Positions 47,976 to 64,000 of a DNA stretch of 64,000 nt are shown piece by piece (position 1 is the first letter of the stretch; each line of letters opens with the position of its first letter). Source of the DNA: Scylla paramamosain (Eukaryota > Arthropoda > Malacostraca > Decapoda > Portunidae); assembly GCF_035594125.1 (NCBI RefSeq), contig NC_087156.1, positions 11,007,806-11,071,805 on the forward strand, read 5' to 3'. The notes below the pieces were generated by a model. It did not search any database. It was not told the DNA's origin and saw only the letters and a program-made list of their open reading frames with translations. A program made the translations under genes and the position numbers.

Positions 47976-48737
47976 ATACAAAGGAATACAAAGGAATGCA
48001 CTGGAAGACCAAATCTTGAGGTATTGACGAGGCTGTTTGGATAATTATTCTACATTAACTATTATTGGGAGATACAGGATAGTACAGAAGGTTCCTCCCC
48101 ACCAATCCCTCCAGCAGAAGCTGACAAGATACAGGAATTGATACCACGTGGTATAGAAAAACCACATAGAACTTGAAAGAATAGTGAGGGAAAGAGTTGT
48201 GGTCTGTCTACTTTTGTTTGTGAGGGAGAGTGTAAATGCATGATAGTTGTGTGATGTGGTGTGTGCGTAGTGCAGGTGAAGGCACAGTTTGGTTGTTGAG
48301 GGGTGGTGCAGCATCCTTGCGTTGCGCTTTCCAGGGAGGCGGCAGTCAATCAGGCCACAGCTTCCGTCACTGGGTCTGTGTACCTTCCCTTTAGGGGCTG
48401 CATACACAGGTTATCCCCTGCAACTTTGACCTCTAGTACTTAAAATCACAAAGTTGATCAATAACAGGAGAATGCGGACGAAGAAAATGAGGATTACATG
48501 TGATTACAATGGATAACCAAAACAGAAACACTCCCACAGGTCTTTACATATCGCTTTGGAATTAATTTAGATTAACTACCATTTAGTAAAGTAAGCTAGA
48601 GCAGTGTATGACTTCTGCCAAACTGACACGTCCTTGTGCTTGTGCCGGCGTGGGAAAACCATCGTGCCGTGTGGGGAAAACTGACTGCATTTTGATTGGA
48701 AAGAATGAAGTGAGATTTTATCATTATTCCTATGCAA

Positions 48738-48900
48738 AAAAAAAAAAAAAAAAGAGGAGGAGGAGGAAGAGGAGGAGGAGGAGGAGGAGGAGAAGGAGGA
48801 GGAGGAGGAGGAGGAGGAGGTGGTGGTGGTGGTGGTGGTGGTGGTGGTGTGGTGGTGGACGTGGTGGTGGTGGACGTGGTGGTGGTGGTGGTGGTAGAGT
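48738..48900. repeat. Poly(A), (AGG)n and (GGT)n compound repeat
   Basis: Expanded relative to 26640-26698 in unit 2. Confidence 0.95.
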
Positions 48901-49148
48901 TCATAATTTTTCTGTTCCTTCTCCTTAGGGTGAATTGTAGATTTTTTCACTTTTTCTTTTTTATTGCACAAAATAAAAAAAATCAATATTTCCGAAAAGA
49001 CGGTATTCAAATTTAAGAGAAAGAAAGCTTTTTCACTTGTCATATTCATTGTGACGTAACATTCTGAGGTAATTTGTGCGCCCACAGGCAGAGACAAAAG
49101 GGTGTTTGAAGTGGACGCTTTTGCTAATGCCGTTATTACTCTCTAGTG

Positions 49149-49633
49149 CAGTGGTTTTCATCTCTTTTCAGGCCACGGGCCACTAACAAAAACAAAAAGA
49201 AAATGTGGACCCTTTCAATTTTGTTTTAATACAACTAATCAACACTGCAGTTCGGTGGCCAGTGGCCACAGGCACGGTGGTCCACAGCACTTGACGACTC
49301 GTGTAGCCGCGTGGAAGCTGACAGAAATCAACAGGATGGCTCGTCACCTTGACGCGTATAGTACAAGTATGTTCTCAGGCCCTAGTCCCGGATGGCGGCG
49401 TGAATCTTGAACATTCGTTGTAGATTAAACTTAGAAGTGACTCGAAGTATTACCTAACAGCTACATCTTAGACTGTCAATGGTTCTCTTAAATAGAAATG
49501 TAATAATAGTAGTTATTCATTTTGATCAAATTGTTCATATTGAATTTTCCATTTAATTTTTATCAGCAAATACAGTAGGCATCCTGTGGACCACCCTAAA
49601 AAGTCACTGTGGACCACCAGTTGAGAACCATTT
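49149..49633. mobile_element. hAT-like non-autonomous element (485 bp)
   Basis: Ends CAGTGGTTTTCA and TTGAGAACCATTT are imperfect inverted repeats. Octamers CTCTAGTG (49141-49148) and CTCCAGTG (49634-49641) flank it, an 8-bp target duplication with one mismatch. No transposase frame. Confidence 0.75.
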
Positions 49634-50941
49634 CTCCAGTGTTTCTGTTTCATGTGGAAAGGTCAAATAATTTTAAAAGGGCTCTTGAGGATTCTTCGGG
49701 ACTGAATGTAATGCAGGTCTTGCGAGTGATGCTCGTCAGAGAGAAGCATGTGCTCTTTAAAATTTCAGTACTTTTTTTTTTCTGTGCGTTGAGTTAGGTA
49801 TTCATTTACTTTTATGATCAAGTGTCATCTGACTACCACTTAGTGCTTCCTTGAACTGCCTTACTACGGTTCTTTTTATGGATAAAAATTCCAAATAACG
49901 TGTTACACTTCATTGGTGGCATGATTTCCCTTTAAAATGAATGCAAAGCAATCAATGTGGCACGTTCCATATCCATTATTGTGTCACTTTATTACGCATA
50001 CAAACACTCCTATTAACGTATCACATCCCGCCCCTGGTGTGATTCCCCTCACCATGAATACAAAGCAATCCAAACGCTACAGTTCAGCCCTGCTCATGAA
50101 ACACACGCTCTGATACAACTAGGCTTTTCACTTACTTTCAGCCCTTGTTTTCTCTTTAATAGTGCGAGAGTTGACTGGCCTCTTCACTCTTTGATCCCTT
50201 TCACAGTTAAACTCCGTAATTCTCCCTGATTTTTATCTGACTTCCCAAACTTGTTATGACTTGAACTGTTCATATATGTTTACTCACCTCCGTATGACTT
50301 GAGTTGCTATAAGAGACGAGTATCAAGACACCTTCCTAACTAAATGAATTAACCTGATTTAACTCTCTTTTCCATCCACTCTTTACCATGCGGAAATTAA
50401 GTGGTATTGTAAACTGTAACCAAATTGTTAGCCTTATGATCTATTCTAGACTCTAATAAGTGATCTGGAGACTATGATAATAACACGCTCCCTCCACTGC
50501 ACACCAGCTGTCCGTAATGTATCATGTCCAGTGGCTGTTAATATAAACTGACGCTCTATTAACCTGTCATCACTAATCAGTAATCATTCACGCACAAGCT
50601 CATCCTCGTCACCACAACATCACCATCACCGTCACCATCACCACAGCTTGCACAACACTCCACCATGATTCTGTCCCATACCTCACCCCCGCCACAAATA
50701 ATCATTCCTAATTAATCTCCTGTCCCTCACCACCACCACCACCACCACCACCACACCTCACTCTCAACTTCTCCCATTTCCAGGAATTCCTTTCTTCTCT
50801 TCCCTCGCTCCACCATCCTTCATCCTCTCTCCCTTACGTTCCATCCTTCCTTTTGCCGACATAATGCTTGCAACAGACGCCCCTCCTCTTCCTCCCCCTC
50901 CTCCTCCCGTCCCGTAGTATTAAAAGGGCCTTGTCTCCACT

Positions 50942-50947
50942 TATAAG
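50942..50947 (+). promoter_or_regulatory. Candidate TATA box, copy 3
   Basis: TATAAG in ACTTATAAGCAGGGAG, at the same distance from the ATG as in copy 2. Confidence 0.3.
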
Positions 50948-50999
50948 CAGGGAGCTGAAGGAGGAACTGGAGGGATGCTTAGTGGAACATGTCGAAATA

Positions 51000-51075
51000 G
51001 CGTTGCCTGGCCGCCGCCGAGTATAGGAGTGTATTGAGGGTGCATTATCTCGGTACAGTGGCGGTGAACGGGGAG

Positions 51076-51083
<8 letters not shown>
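51000..51083 (+). CDS. Candidate exon 1, copy 3
   Basis: ATG GAT CG at 51076-51083 with donor GTGAGTATG, identical to copy 2. Confidence 0.4.
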
Positions 51084-63936
<12,853 letters not shown>

Positions 63937-64000
63937 GTGAGTACCTGCTTCATTACATGATGTGCACTCTGTTTGGAACTCGCTGTTAAACTTTATTTTT

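Overview
This window is eukaryotic and looks like arthropod DNA, most likely a decapod crustacean. That assignment is an inference from three things: very dense, long dinucleotide and trinucleotide microsatellites; several APE-type LINE families in various states of decay; and AT-rich DNA with short spliced exons far apart. There is no operon, rRNA, intact tRNA gene or CRISPR array. Most long open frames are translations of (GA)n, (TC)n, (TA)n, (ATT)n, (CA)n or (AGG)n tracts.

The main structure is a tandem segmental duplication. I call the three copies unit 1 (1 to ~23290), unit 2 (~23290 to ~44610) and unit 3 (~44610 past the right edge). Positions 23300-38810 match 44615-62284 almost base for base. 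Positions 38815-44600 match 62285-64000, also closely. Positions 1-6600 plus 23120-23290 match 38815-44600 much less well. This fits an older duplication (unit 1 versus 2) followed by a recent one (unit 2 to 3), with the recent breakpoint just downstream of one small exon.

Each unit carries the same short exons of a gene I do not recognise. They are a candidate first exon ending ATG-GAT-CG, exon A (91 nt), exon B (54 nt) and exon C (86 nt). All have GT/AG borders and compatible phases. Unit 2 joins into an 80-codon frame with a CxxC pair, a basic RRKQRR cluster and an acidic PDDEDW segment. In this window gene copy 1 has exons A-C, copy 2 is complete as modelled, and copy 3 has exons 1, A and B.

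Region by region. Positions 1-6600 are the old unit with exons A1 and B1, interrupted by a minus-strand LINE (1227-3078). Positions 6600-23120 are DNA present only in unit 1 that swells the B-C intron to 18 kb. It holds a CR1-like LINE split by a Tigger-like DNA transposon, a very long palindrome, a second LINE with a nested LINE fragment, minisatellites and a decayed minus-strand C2H2 zinc-finger gene. Positions 23120-38814 hold exon C1, LINE fragments, the candidate promoter and exon 1, a tRNA-derived SINE head and an array of hairpin minisatellite units. Positions 38815-44600 hold exons A2, B2 and C2 and a TIR element with a nested MITE. Positions 44600-62284 repeat the earlier block with their own indels, including a LINE insertion with a target duplication, a hAT-like element and a 1.65 kb CAG/CTG-rich segment. 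Positions 62285-64000 hold exons A3 and B3.

All identity statements come from reading by eye over short stretches; no alignment, database search or transcript evidence was available.
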